From Sapria himalayana (lineage: Eukaryota; Streptophyta; Magnoliopsida; Malpighiales; Rafflesiaceae): DNA of 64,000 bases. This document shows positions 33,787 through 46,147 of this stretch, one piece after another. The notes under the pieces are model-generated. The model was not told the DNA's origin and made no database searches. It was given only the letters and a program-made list of their open reading frames with translations. Numbering within the stretch: position 1 is the stretch's first letter; the number at the start of each line of letters is the position of its first letter. The stretch is from positions 1 through 64,000 of the forward strand of contig JAREIK010009766.1 of assembly GCA_029783825.1 (NCBI GenBank), read 5' to 3'. A program made the position numbers and the translations under genes.

Positions 33787-34545
33787 TTCTTATTCTTCTT
33801 ATTCTTCTTATCTTTCTCATTCTTCTTATTTTTCTAATCTTCTTATTATCTTATTCTTCTTATTCTTCTTATTTTTCTATTCTTCTTATTCTTTTATAAT
33901 TTTTTATTATTCTTATTCTTCTTATTCTTCTTATTCTTTCTTCTTATTCTTCTTACTCTTCTTATTCTTCTTATATTTTTTCTTCATATTTTTTCTTCTA
34001 TTCTTATTATTCTTATTACTCTTCTTATTCTTCTTATACTTCTTATTATTACTATTCTTCTTATTCTTCCTATTCTTCTTTATCTTCTTTTTCTTTTGAT
34101 TCTTCTTATTATTTTTATTCTTCTATCCTTCGTATTCTTCATATTCTTCTAATTCTTCTATATACTTATTATTATTATTATTATTATTATTATTGTCTTC
34201 TTATTCTTCTTATTCTTATTTCTCTTCTTATACTTCTTATTCTTATTATTCTTCTTATTATTTATATTCTTCTTAATCTTCTTATTCTTCTTATTCTTTT
34301 TATTCTTCTTATTTTTTTATTCTTCTTATTCTTTTTATACATTATATTTTTATTATACTTATTATTCTTATTATTCTTCTTATTCTTTTATACTTCTATC
34401 TTATTATTCTTATTATTCTTCTTATTTTCTTATTCTTTATTCTTCTTATTCTCCTTATTCTTATTATTCTTCTTATTCTTCTTATTCTTCTTATTCTTCT
34501 TATTATTCTTATTCTTCTTATACTTCTTGTACTTCTTATTTTTTT

Positions 34546-34577
<32 letters not shown>

Positions 34578-35544
34578 TTTTTTTCTTATTCTTATTCTTT
34601 TAATCATTTTATTCTTCTTATTCTTCTATTCTTTTTTTTCTTATTCTTCTATTTTCTTATACTTTTTAATCTTTTATTCTTCTTATTCTTCTATTCTTTT
34701 ATCTTTTTATTCTTCTTATTCTTCTTATCTTCTTATCTTCTATTCTTCTTATTCTTCTTATTCTTCTTATCTTCTTATCTTCTTATTCTTCTATTCTTCT
34801 TATTCTTCTTATACTTCTTATCTTCTTATTCTTCTTATTCTTCTTATTTCTCTATACTTCTTATTCTTCTTATCTTCTTATTCTTCTTATTCTTCTTATT
34901 CTTCTTATACTTCTAATTCTTCTTATATTTCTTATTCTTCTTATTCTTCTTATTCTTCTTTCTCTTGATATTCTAATTATTCTTCTTATTCTTTTTATTC
35001 TTCTTATTCTTCATATTCTTGTTATTCTTTATATTCTTCATATTCTTTATATCTTCTTATTTTTCTAAATCTTTTATTCTTCTATTCTTCTAATTCTTTT
35101 TATTCTTCTTTCTTCTTTAGCTTATTCTTCTTATTCTTCTTATTCTTCTTATTCTTCTTATTCTTCCTATCTTCTTATTCATATTATTCTTCTAATTCTT
35201 TTAATTCTTCTGATTCTTATTATTTTCTTATTCTTAATATTCTTATTGTTCTTCTTATTCTCTTATACTTCTTATTCTTCTTATTCTTCTTATTCTCTTA
35301 TTATTCTTATTCTTCTTATACTTCTGATTCTTATTATTTTTCTTTTCTTCTTATTGTTCCTAATTTTCTTAATCTTTTAATTCTTCTTATTCTTTTATTC
35401 TTCGTATTCTTCTTATTCTTCTTTTATTCTTATTCATCTAATTCTTCTTTTTCTTCTTTTTATTCTTATTCTTCTAATTCTTCTATTCTTCTAATTCTTC
35501 TTATTATTTTTTTCTTCTTATTCTTCTTATTCTTCTTTTTATTC
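33787..35544 (-). repeat. 9-bp array, tail of LINE-E abutting LINE-D 5' end
   Basis: 1.76 kb of TTNTTATTC repeats between the LINE-D 5' UTR and the T run (35545-35552) of LINE-E. It includes an almost pure poly-T block at 34539-34584 and an ATT run near 34165-34195. Confidence 0.9.
34539..34584. repeat. Poly-T block interrupted by a single C
   Basis: About 45 T with one C, embedded in the 9-bp array. On the LINE sense strand this is poly-A, so it could be a trapped LINE or SINE A-tail or a mononucleotide expansion. Confidence 0.85.
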
Positions 35545-35552
35545 TTTTTTTT

Positions 35553-36590
35553 GGAAAGTTTATTTTATTAATATTAACCCTCTCTTTTGGCAGAGGAATA
35601 CCATTTTTACAACCTACTTGCTTGCTACCCATTGCCCCTTACACCCTTCCTTAGCCTATTATAACCTCTATTTATTAAGAGATTCACTTTACTTTTAATT
35701 TTGTATGCATTTGAAATAAATTTATAATTTTCCAGTAATATTGTATGCATTCTTTATTGATGTTTGCTATGGTTTTTCCTCTATATTCTTTATTCCTCAA
35801 CTGCATTCTTTTCTTCCATTTCCTGCCTACTTGATCCCTTTTAATTGCCCTAGCCCTTTATTTCTGCTTTACCTGCCGCTTTATCCATCTGCATATAACT
35901 TTTATATTCTAACCTACCCCATACCCTTTTCCCCTCCCTTGACACATTATCAAACCTAATCCGAGAAAACCAAACAAATCAAGGCAAATAACAACATGAC
36001 AACTCAGATTTCCAGATTTCTATCACGTCATCTCTTCATTTTCAGAGGTCACTTTGCCTCCGTGCTGCTTTCTCTTGGACTGCACCAAGAGCAGCCATCA
36101 CCAACCTCTCCCTTCATCTCTTCTGATTTCCCTTCCTTATCTGCATGCTCTTAATCTGTTATGAAACAAACCCAAGACAAGACTATCCATAAATACAGAT
36201 TCAAGCAACTTCACCATCGCTTCACATCTCTTTCTCCATGTTTTTTCTTTTCTACTGCATTGTTCGATACTATAAACCCCACTGATACCATGAGGCTAAC
36301 TAGTGCAGAATCCTTCCTTGTACAGCAGTTTTCCTGTCATTCTCCGCATCACTTCTTCTTACCTGAGTGCTTTAAACCAAATAGTTAACAGGCATTAATA
36401 TGCATATGTTTCAAATTTACACTAAAACAACCGGCCATTAAATTCACCGCATCGTCACTACATCATCCTTTCCAAAGACGTTGAATGTTTATAAATTTCA
36501 CCCCTCATTTTAAAAGGCCTTTTCTGTTTCTTATGTAACTTTTTTAACGTTCACTATTTTAACGTATTTTTGTATTCTAATATAAGGGTA
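35553..36590 (-). other. LINE-E 3' UTR
   Basis: Non-coding. The terminal box begins at the T run; the rest is unlike the 3' UTRs of A, C, D and F. I see no gene or further element in it. Confidence 0.6.
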
Positions 36591-38920
36591 TCCTATTTTA
36601 TCCAATTCGATGATGCCTTTAAATCTATTAGGGATATTCTTCCCATCATATTCATTAAATCCTTTCCTCATTCCTTCTTCCGCTAGTTTGTATGCCAGGG
36701 CATTTCCCTCCCTATAAACATGTTTTAATAACCCTTCAAATCTTTTATTATTTCTTTAATTTCTTCGAGCTCTCTCTCGAATCTCCACAGTTCTATTTTA
36801 TTATTAGCTAAATCCACCAAAATGCTTGAGTCAACTTGAACTCGAATCTTCTGAAAATTCATTTCTTTACATATTTGAAAACCTTTTATTAATGCCAGGA
36901 TTTCAGCTTGCAAAGCTGAAGTGGCTATTCCCCCTATCGTGAATGCTTTCACTACTCTTCCTTTTTCATCTCTTATGACGCCTCCTCCCCCTGCTGCTCC
37001 CATTTCTCTATTAAAACTATTATTTGTGTTTAGGGTTACAAACCTTGTGGAGGTTTATGCTAGGAAATGGAGTGTATAACTAGTATTTTCGGTTTGATTG
37101 TAGAAAGTCCCCATGCCCATTTCCTTATTTCATCCTTTCCCATGGAGCTAATTTTTATAGGATTGCAGGCCTTATAAATGAACATTCTCTTTTTATTTCT
37201 TCTAGTATGCTTTTGGCATTCATTTGTATGCCTTCAAACTTGCTCTTATTTCTGGCTTTCCAAATATAACATATAGCGATATGCGGAATATTTTCTCTTA
37301 GCCATTTAAGGACTTTATTTTTCGTTGGCTTTTGACTCTAGTTTTTTAGTCTACTTTTCAATGCTAGAATATTCCTTCCTAATTTTGTATCAGCTTCTAA
37401 TTTATTCCATACTTGTAATGCGATCATCCCTGTGGAAAATATGATCCGAGCTTTCAGTGTTTGCTAGGCAGCATTTACATCTGGATGCAAGCATCACTCC
37501 TTTTTTTGAATCTGTTCATCCACCGGAATAGTGTTGGAAAAATTTTACACATTAATATGCTCATTTTTGCTGTGCTTCCTTCCCCCATATTCCTTTAAAG
37601 ATTTCCTACACCGGTCTCTTATTTCTTACTAGATCTTTAGCACTTTTTAAGGTAAATCTTCCCTGCGCATTTAGTGTCCATTTCCATCCGTTGTGACTTA
37701 ATATTGTGTGCTTATCAACTAGCTCATGTGCCTATGCATAAGTTTCCAACTATTTGTTGCATTTTTGGGGATTTTAAATGCCTTATCTCCCAGGCTATAT
37801 CTAGCTTTTATATAGTTAGCCCAGAGACTTCCATTTTCTTTTAGCCTCCACCAGTTTTTGCAGGCCCATACTTTGGTTAAATCACGTAGACTTGTGAAGC
37901 CTAATCCTGCCTCTTCTTTGGGGCAGCATAAATCCTCCCATTTTTTCCAGTGTAACTTCGTTTTACCTTCTTTTTTGCCCCATAGAAAATTTCCCATTTC
38001 TTTCTCTAACTTTCTAATAATGATTTTTGTTGGCTGCAAATTCATTAGAATATGAGCTAAGGTACCTTGCGACACGTGTGTTATCAAAGATGTTCTTCCT
38101 GCCATGCTTAGTAACTCTTCCTTTCATCCTGCAATCTTTGCTCTTAATCTTTCTACCATGTATGCTATATATTCCTCCTTGAGCCTTCCTTCATAGATCG
38201 GCACCCTAGATACATTAAGACTCCTATTTTCTGCAAATCTGTTATTCTTTTAATTTTTAAAGCAGTATTTTCTGGGGTTTTTCTTGCAATTATGAATTGA
38301 CATTTGCTCTTATTCAATGATTGGCCTGATTCCTCTTCTAGAGTTTGAAGTATACTCATCATATTTTTCAAAGACGAGCTACTGGCATTAGTAAAGATAA
38401 CATCGTCTGCATATGCCAAGCAACTCACATTAGGTGTATTTTTAGGTTGTTTAAAAGTGGAAATTTTACCCTTACTCATTTCCACTTTTAAATTTACTAT
38501 CAATAGATCTAAGTATATATATAAATAAAGCGGGTGATAAAAGATATCCTTGTCTTAATCCTCTTAACGGCTTAAATTCTGCTCATGCCTGCCCATTTAT
38601 GAGGATTTTACACAAGCACTAGAGATGCATCTAAACATTAAATCTATCCAGAATTCTGAGAAATCCATTTTCCTCATTACATAACATAAAATATCCCATT
38701 CCACTCTATCAAATGATTTCCATAGGTCAAGCTTTAAAATCACATTGTGCCCTCTCATTTTAGCTCCAAGTTCTCTTATCAGTTCCATGGCTAGATTGAT
38801 GTTTTCCATCAAAAGCCTATTTTGAACAAACCCCGCTTGCTCCACTGAAATGATGGTAGGAATGATTTTGCTCATCCTAGTTTGTAGGACTTTAGCTAGG
38901 ATTTTATAAGGTGCATTGCA
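36591..38920 (-). pseudogene. LINE-E ORF2 fragment: RT (YADD intact) to RNase H
   Basis: RT: MENINLAMELIRELGAKMRG near 38815, VILKLDLWKSFDRVEW near 38740, and catalytic YADD at 38402-38413 within NVSCLAYADDVIFTNASS. Thumb and linker (NFLWGKKEGKTKLHWKKWED, open 37719-38105). zf-RVT near 37450-37500. RNase H at 36725-37010 keeps catalytic Glu (QAEILALIKG) and Asp (QVDSSILVD), but the first Asp is Asn (NTNNSF). Frameshifts occur between blocks (for example near 38220 and 38510). Non-functional. Confidence 0.85.
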
Positions 38921-39051
38921 TATTCTTCTTTTTATTCTTATTCTTCTTATTCTTCTTATTCTTCTAATTCTTCTAATTCTTTAATTCTTTTATTCTTCTT
39001 TTTCTTCTTATTCTTCTTATTCTTCTTATTATTCTTATATTTCTTATTCTT
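38921..39051 (-). repeat. 9-bp array remnant left of the CACTA element
   Basis: About 130 bp of TTCTTATTC repeats between the LINE-E truncation and the CACTA terminus. It is the distal end of the LINE-F tail array; the remainder lies at 56144-57120, beyond the transposon. Confidence 0.88.
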
Positions 39052-39107
39052 CACTATAAAAAAAATTTTAGCTAGGGAATTTTAGATAGGATCACTCCCT
39101 AGCTAAA
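39052..39107 (+). repeat. CACTA left terminus with internal hairpin
   Basis: The terminal inverted repeat is followed by TTTAGCTAGGGA (39067-39078) and its exact complement TCCCTAGCTAAA (39096-39107), forming a 12-bp stem with a 17-nt loop. The same TTTAGCTAGGGA occurs near the right end at 56094-56105. Confidence 0.85.
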
Positions 39108-40085
39108 TTGCAACGTATTAGCTAGGGAATAACAAGGGATTAATGAATTTTTTTTTAAAAAGCAATGGATTAGCAAAAGATTAGAAATGGATTAGCAATG
39201 AATTAGCGATAGAAAATTTTTCATAAATTTCGTTCAAGAAAAGCGGGGGATTTTGCGATAGATTAGCGACAGAAAATTTTTGTAAATTTCATTCAAGAAA
39301 AGTGGGGATTTTAGCATGGATTTAGCAATGTAATATCCCTCGCTAATAAAAGCCTGAAATTAGCGACGGATTGGCGATGGATATTTCCTATATAATAAAA
39401 TCCTTGAATTTGCGATGGATTTAGCGACTGAATTTCCCTCGGTAATAAACCATTGAAATTTGAGATGGATTTAGCGATGGAATATCCCTCACTAATAAAC
39501 CCTTGAAATTAGCAACGTATTTAGTGACGGAATATTCCTAGCAAATAAAATCATTGATTTAGCGACAGATTTAGCGATGGATTTTCCCTTGCTAATAAAA
39601 TCCATGATTTAGCTACGGATTTAGCTACGGATTTTACATTGCTAATAAAATCATTTATGTAGTGACAGATTTAGGTATGTATTTTCCTTTGCTAAAATAA
39701 TCCTTGATTTAGTGATGGATTTAGAGATGAATTTTTTCTTGCTAATATAATCCATGATTTAGTGATGGACTTTCCTTTGCTAATAAAATCCTTGATTTTG
39801 CGGGGATTTAGCGACGAACTATCACTTGATAATAAAATATGCATTTTAGCTGCAGATATAGCGAGCGAATATCCCTAGCTAATAAAATCCTTAAATTAGA
39901 GATGAATTTCCGTAGAAAATAAAATCCTAAATTTTGTGACTGATTTAGAAACGTAATTTCCCTTGCTAATAAAATTTGTAATTTAGCGACATCTTTTTTC
40001 TAGCTAGTAAAATTCGTAATATTGCGACGAATTTTCTCTACCTTATAAAATCCGTAATTTAGCTACGGATTTAGGGATGATATTT
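39108..40085 (+). repeat. CACTA left subterminal repeats
   Basis: Some 15 or more imperfect copies of a roughly 55-65 bp unit containing GATTTAGCGACGGA and TTTCCCTCGCTAATAAAATCC. The short core (TTAGCGA and its complement TCGCTAA) occurs in both orientations within each unit. In CACTA elements such motifs bind the TNPA-type accessory protein (family knowledge); that they do so here is inference. Confidence 0.85.
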
Positions 40086-41123
40086 CCTAAGCCAATATTT
40101 AATTATATAATTTTTTTATTTATTATTTGTTTTAATATTTTATTTAAATCTGTTTATTAAATTTATGTTATTCGTTTATGGATGAGAAATCTTGATATAC
40201 ACATTCTCCTTGTAAAATTAAAAAAATGATATAATAAATACTTAATTTAAAATATATAAAAATACAAAAAAAATTATATTAATAAGGACTAAAATAACTA
40301 TTTTAATGATGTATTAATTTTAAAAAATTATACAAAAATTTTTGTAATATTTTAATTAAGAAACTAAATAATTTAAATTAAAGTAACATTAAATAATTAA
40401 TTTAATAAGTATACTAATTTTTTCGATAATTTAAAATTTAAATTAACATACATTAAAATTACTAATAATTTAAATGTAAATTAACTCATTGTATGATAAA
40501 ATATAAAATAATATTATAAATATCTTTATTGATGAATAAACTAGTAAATATTAATATTATTATAAGTATTAAACAAATTTTATGATTATAGAAAACTTTT
40601 AGATAAATAAATAATACAAATCTTGAAAATCTTGAAATATAATAAAAATATAATTTTTCAATAAAGTTAAAAGAGAATAAATAATAATTATAAATAAATA
40701 TATTGATGTTTAATCCTACTAAAATTTATAAAAATTAAACAATTGAGTAATATTTTTACAATTAACTTTAACATTATGTTTTTATTTCATATTATCTTTG
40801 TAAAAATAAATAAGAATTCTTAAAAATTTATAACCATAAATAAAAATTTTTATAGATTATATAAAATTAAGAGTATTTTATACTTTTAGGCGAGCCCCTA
40901 GAAGACAAATCATCTTTTCATTCATGTCTTATTATATGAAGTTTGTTAATTTCGTACATATTTGATATTTTTTATGAAAAACATATTTTTAGTATTGTTT
41001 ATATATTTATTATTTAATTATATAATAATAAAAACTTGTAAGGTATTTGTTTTTCATTTGTACCTTGCTACATGCACATTAATTTTGTTGAAAATTTTGA
41101 TAGTAAATAAAATTAATGAGTAT

Positions 41124-41164
<41 letters not shown>

Positions 41165-43980
41165 ATATTGTTTATTTAATGTTTTAATAATTAAAAATAT
41201 AAATATTATCCTAAAATAAACATTTTCTCTCTCGAATTGACGCATCTCTAACAGAGGCCGATATCCTCCTCATTCCACCATTATCTCTCGTCGTTGATTA
41301 TACGAAAAATCATTTGAGGTTTAAGTTTTTTTTGTTATTGATTTAAGGTACGTTCATCGATTATCGTTGAATTACTTAATCGAAGAGTAAGCATTTTTAT
41401 TCTATTTTTTTTGTTTCCAATTTTCTTCTTTAATCACCATTCGGTATGCTTGGATAATGTATAAAAACTTCTTTTAAATGCTTAATTCATTTGTGATATA
41501 ATGTTTTGTCATTGTGTGGATTCTGATGCTTAGATACTATTTTTGTTCTGATGCATTCATCGATAATGGGTTGTCATTTCTATTTTCTTCTTTAATCACC
41601 ATACACACTATGATATAATGCTTTGATACTATTTTTGTTAACGAATTCCTCCTCATTCCTCCTCAATATATAAACAGAATATATATTTAGGTTTGCCAAC
41701 TTTATATTTACAAAAATAGTTTACATCAATATTAATGTGTATTATATACGTAACTAGTATACATATTTAGGTATGCCGACTTGATATCTACATAAATAGT
41801 ATATAATAAAATAATGATTGAATTAAAAAATGATTGAATTCAAAATAAATAAAATATATAATAAAATAAATAATAAATAAATAAATAACATAATAAATAA
41901 AACATAATAAATAAATAAAATAAATAAAATAATATAAATATAAATAAAATAAATGAAATAATAGTTTAGCATGTCAAATTATATTAAATTGATTATACTC
42001 GATTGAATTAGTTTGAACTATTCTACTAACTTTTAGAAAACTCAATAATATTCACACATGTAATAAAACACTTATATTTCTAATAATTTCAATATTTCTT
42101 CAATAGATGTCTTTTAGTGTGTGATTCCTTGTTATCTTTCTTGTGTTAGTGATGAGTGGACTTGTTGTATCATGTTTAGTAATATTAAAATAATGATTTC
42201 ATACTGATATAATAAAATCAACATATAGCAATGTGTTATGGACACTCAAGCTAAGATAGTATAAAATATATCAACCAAACTTTTTTGTACATAATTACTA
42301 TCAAGAATAATATTCTTAAAAATAAATAGCATGGTAATAAATATCAGAACCAACAACATGGTAGACTGATCGGCAAAAGATGATGAATACTCTAACACTG
42401 AAAATATGAGTCCAATCCTCGTAGATGGTGGATACATTTTCCATGGTGTTATCATTTATCATGTTGTTAAGATGTTGGGACATGAGTTTTACCTATTCTA
42501 ATCATGAAGCCTCATGGCTTATATACGAGCCAAATAATAATTTTGGGTTGAGTTTGAGAGAAGGGTAGGTAGATAAAAAAAATATAATATTTTAAATCTA
42601 TAACATTTTTGATTTAGATAGAGGATATAAAACTATTAAAAATATTTAGAAATATTTAATGTTTATAAACCCCACAATGGCATGCAACACAATAGATTTT
42701 TTTCTGCCAATAATGTTTTATCAACTTCGATTTATGATTTTAGCCACAAATGTAGTTTATTATTATTTTAACTATTCAACTTATACCAAATTTATATTAA
42801 CTATAATTTATACCATTACCAACTATGGATTATGAAGAGTTTGGGTATCTCTGTAACATTGATGAATTTCATGCCATACAAGTATTCTCCTTACAACAAC
42901 ATTCGGTAGGACACCCTTTAACTAGCCATGTTAATAACATCATCTTTTAACACACGGTAATTTTTCTATGCTATAATATGTTTATTTTAAACAATTTAAA
43001 AAATTAATAAATATGAGTAGCAATTGTTATTTGAACATTGTAGTTATTAGTTGAGTACCATAACTATTAGTTGTAACCTACAAGTTTTAATCTAAGTTTC
43101 ATGTTTCACAAAATTTGTGGCAGATGTATCTTGTAATAAATAGTAATAAAGAATATAAGAAAATATGAGAAGTATTATAGAAATGTATGTATCATTAATG
43201 AAACATTACTTTATAGTACTAGCGAATATATGTGAGTACTCTTTTATGTGAGTACTCTTTTATAGATTAATATGATATATAAATATTTACTAATTAATTT
43301 TTAGTCCATAACATATATTATTAAATATTATTTCATATCTTAATAAAATAAATATAAATATTATAATTTCAATAACTTCAATACAATATAATAAAAAAAT
43401 AGTAAGATATTATAATAATACAGCAAAATGAATTATAAAGAACATTAATAAGTTATAAATAAAAATAAAAATTTTAAAACTATTGAGAATTATATTGTAT
43501 TTTTAAATTTTTTTATCTTGAGATACTAGGATGAGATGATTCAGATAGATTAAGAGTATTTATAATTTTTTTGTATTTATAAGTGAATTTTTATTATATT
43601 TAATAAATAATAATGTCATTTTATAATTTTTATTCATAATATTATATTATTGTGAGTTTTTATTTATTTTATTTAGTTGTTTTATTTTTTATGGGAATAC
43701 TCGATATGTACAGTTTCATCAATCTTTTTTATTCATTATGTAAAGGCATGAGTTTTAGTTATATATTATTATTATTGAGTATTATTTTTTTATATCATCT
43801 TTTTTTTATTTTCATGTATTAATCTTCATATTTTTTCTCAATATATATATATATATGGACATGTAGATATATGAAAAAAATTTATGATGCTTTAGCAGAA
43901 CATCTCCTCGCTATAGAAGCTGTAGTAAATGGCCATTCAAAGTAACTTTCTGATCATGTGGAAAATTGTAGAAATAGAGT
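40086..43980. other. CACTA left interior, AT-rich, no gene recognised
   Basis: Very AT-rich sequence with a (TA)15 microsatellite at 41131-41162 and a low-complexity AAATAAATAAA block near 41850-41960. Less AT-rich segments at 41225-41400 (TCTCTAACAGAGGCCGATAT and following) and 41640-41670 could be a transposon leader exon, but I see no open frame worth calling. Confidence 0.5.
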
Positions 43981-44135
43981 ATTTATTCTCTCTCTCTCTC
44001 TCTCTAAGCATCATTGCTGGCCATATTTTAGATATTTATTGAAGTTGTATGACTATATATAAATATTTATAACTATATATAAATAATTGTATAACTATAT
44101 AACACTCTATATAATTAAATATAACTATATTTATA

Positions 44136-45220
44136 AGTATGTATACATATATGTAAATCTATATATTTATTTATAACTTTATATATTTATGTATAACTAT
44201 TTATATGAATATATCTATATATAACTATATATTTAACAATATAAAATAATTATAGTTATATATACTATATGTATAATAACATATAACTATAAATAATTGT
44301 ATCTTATTATATGTATTACTATAAAAGCATTATACATAACTATTTTTAATTATATAATTTACAACTTATATTTAATATACATTTGTTTATATTAGTATAC
44401 AAAAATGTATTTTACTATATATACCTATACATAACTATAGGTATAGATATGTAAAATTATATAAATAAATATATATACATTCATGTATAGATATATCTTT
44501 AACTATACGTGTAACTATATGTATAACCACATGTATGTATACATATATGTAAATCTATATATTTTATAACTTTGTATATATTTATGTATAACTAAATATA
44601 ACTTCTCATATGAATATATATATATAAACTAAATGTTTAACGATATATAATTTTTTATGACTAAATATATGATATGTATAATAACATATAACTATACATA
44701 ATTTTACATTATTAATGTATAACATATATTTAAATATATTAACAACATATATTTAATATAGATTTTTATATATTAGTATAAAAAATGTATTTTAGTAAAT
44801 CCATACCTATACATAACTATATGTATGAATATATGAAATTATATGAACAAATATATACATACATGTATAAATATAAGTTTAACTATACGTGTACCTATAT
44901 ATATAACTAATGTAACAATATTTATAATTATATTTTTAAAATACAACACAATGTTTAACTATATGTGTATAAATATATATAAATATTCTTATTACTATAA
45001 ATAACTCTATATAAATAAATATAACTTTATTTTTAATTATGTATACATATATGTATGCATAATGTAAATCTATATAATTTTTTATAACTTTGTATACATT
45101 TATTTATATTTACTTATAACTACTTGTACGCATATATCTATATATAAATATATGTTTACCTATATGTAACTATCTATAACTACATTTACTATATGTATCC
45201 TAACATATAATTATATATGG
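44136..45220 (+). repeat. Three AT-rich tandem copies, 0.4-0.5 kb each
   Basis: Landmarks GTATACATATATGTAAATCT (44138, 44536, and split near 45043-45070), followed by TATAACTNTNTATATTTAT, TATGAATATAT and ACTATATGTATAATAACATA-like words, recur in order. Starts are near 44136, 44530 and 45036. Copies are diverged; no coding potential. Confidence 0.65.
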
Positions 45221-45233
45221 GATAATATTAATT

Positions 45234-45478
45234 TGTTGAACTAATTTGAAATTAACTGACATAAAATATAATATCAACAATATGTAAGCACGTAGAATGA
45301 GAGTGTCCGTTGATCAGACTCATATATGGTATAATACAAATAAGGGTCGTACTCTTATCTAATCTCAGCCCTTGGGCCGCAGGCCCAAATATGAACTTAT
45401 GTATGACAAATGATGTAATATTTGATAAGTTTATACTGAAGAAATTTTATTTTCTTTATATAATTTTTCATTCTAACA
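45234..45478 (+). mobile_element. Possible solo LTR (245 bp)
   Basis: Starts TGTTGAAC and ends ATTCTAACA (TG...CA, with a short inverted TGTT/AACA). Internally it holds a TATA-like ATATATGGTATAAT and a GC-rich palindrome TTGGGCCGCAGGCCCAA (45372-45388) unlike the AT-rich surroundings. No matching 5-bp target duplication is visible (TAATT versus CTACA), so the call is weak. Confidence 0.3.
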
Positions 45479-45482
45479 CTAC

Positions 45483-45868
45483 ACTCTCTATGTGTCTCTC
45501 TCTCTCTCCTCTAATTCTTTCTGTCACTCTATTCCTCTTTCTCTTTATGTGTCATTCTCTCTCTCTTGTTATTTTCTTTCTCGCTCTCCTTTCTTGCTTG
45601 TTCTCTCTCTTCTCTCCCCCTCTCTCTCCCTCTCTCTCCCCCTCTCTATTCCTCTCTTTCCATCTTTCTCTCTCTTTCCCTCTCTCTCCCTCTCTCTTTT
45701 CCTCCTCTCTCTCTTTCCATCTCTCTCCCTTTCACCATTTCTCTACCCCTCTCTCTCCCTCCTTCTATCTCCTCTCTTTCTCTCTCTCTCTCCCCCATCT
45801 CCCCATTTATTTACCCCTCTTTCTCTCCCCACCATCTCTCTCTCTCTCTCTCTCTCCTCTCCTCCTTC
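45483..45868 (+). repeat. Polypyrimidine (CT-rich) tract upstream of the transposase
   Basis: About 385 bp of nearly pure C/T (CTCTCTC, CCCTCT, TTTCTCTC). Open frames of 100-226 codons here are artefacts of composition. It lies about 280 bp upstream of the TNP2-like start and could be part of its promoter or leader. Confidence 0.85.
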
Positions 45869-46147
45869 AAACATTAAATGTCTTTTTTTTGCTTTCCTTT
45901 CTTGTGCATTATCGCACTTTGCACCCTTTATCTAGTATAACTGTGATATCTATTAATCTTTATCATGCTAAAAATTATTTTATCTATTAATATAGATTTT
46001 ACAAATGCATTGCCTCGATATTCACATATTTAATTTTTAAATATTCATCTATATGTAATTTTATTTAATTATTTGTATATTTTGAAGTAATAGAATGTTT
46101 TATTTATAATAATGATTGGGCATTATTTTTGTAAATAAAAGTGTAAA

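Larger units (their letters stand above)
35553..38920 (-). mobile_element. LINE-E: 5'-truncated LINE (RT onward)
   Basis: 3.4 kb, minus strand. Begins inside RT at about 38920 (reads APYKILAKVLQTRMSK, just after the DYRPIS motif), keeps YADD, thumb, zf-RVT and RNase H, and ends with the terminal box (35553-35612). Endonuclease and ORF1 are absent: the array of the next copy (38921-39051) directly abuts the truncation. Distinct subfamily, nearer to D than to C/F. Confidence 0.87.

Noticed and set aside
41131..41162. (TA)15 as a regulatory feature
   Set aside because: Ordinary dinucleotide microsatellite in AT-rich transposon sequence, with no promoter context visible.
40962..41219. 85-codon hydrophobic + strand frame
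   Set aside because: Made of AT-rich sequence and the (TA)15 repeat; no family resemblance.
45310..45990. 226-codon Ser/Leu/Pro-rich open frame
   Set aside because: Lies in the polypyrimidine tract; three overlapping frames are equally open, which indicates composition rather than coding.
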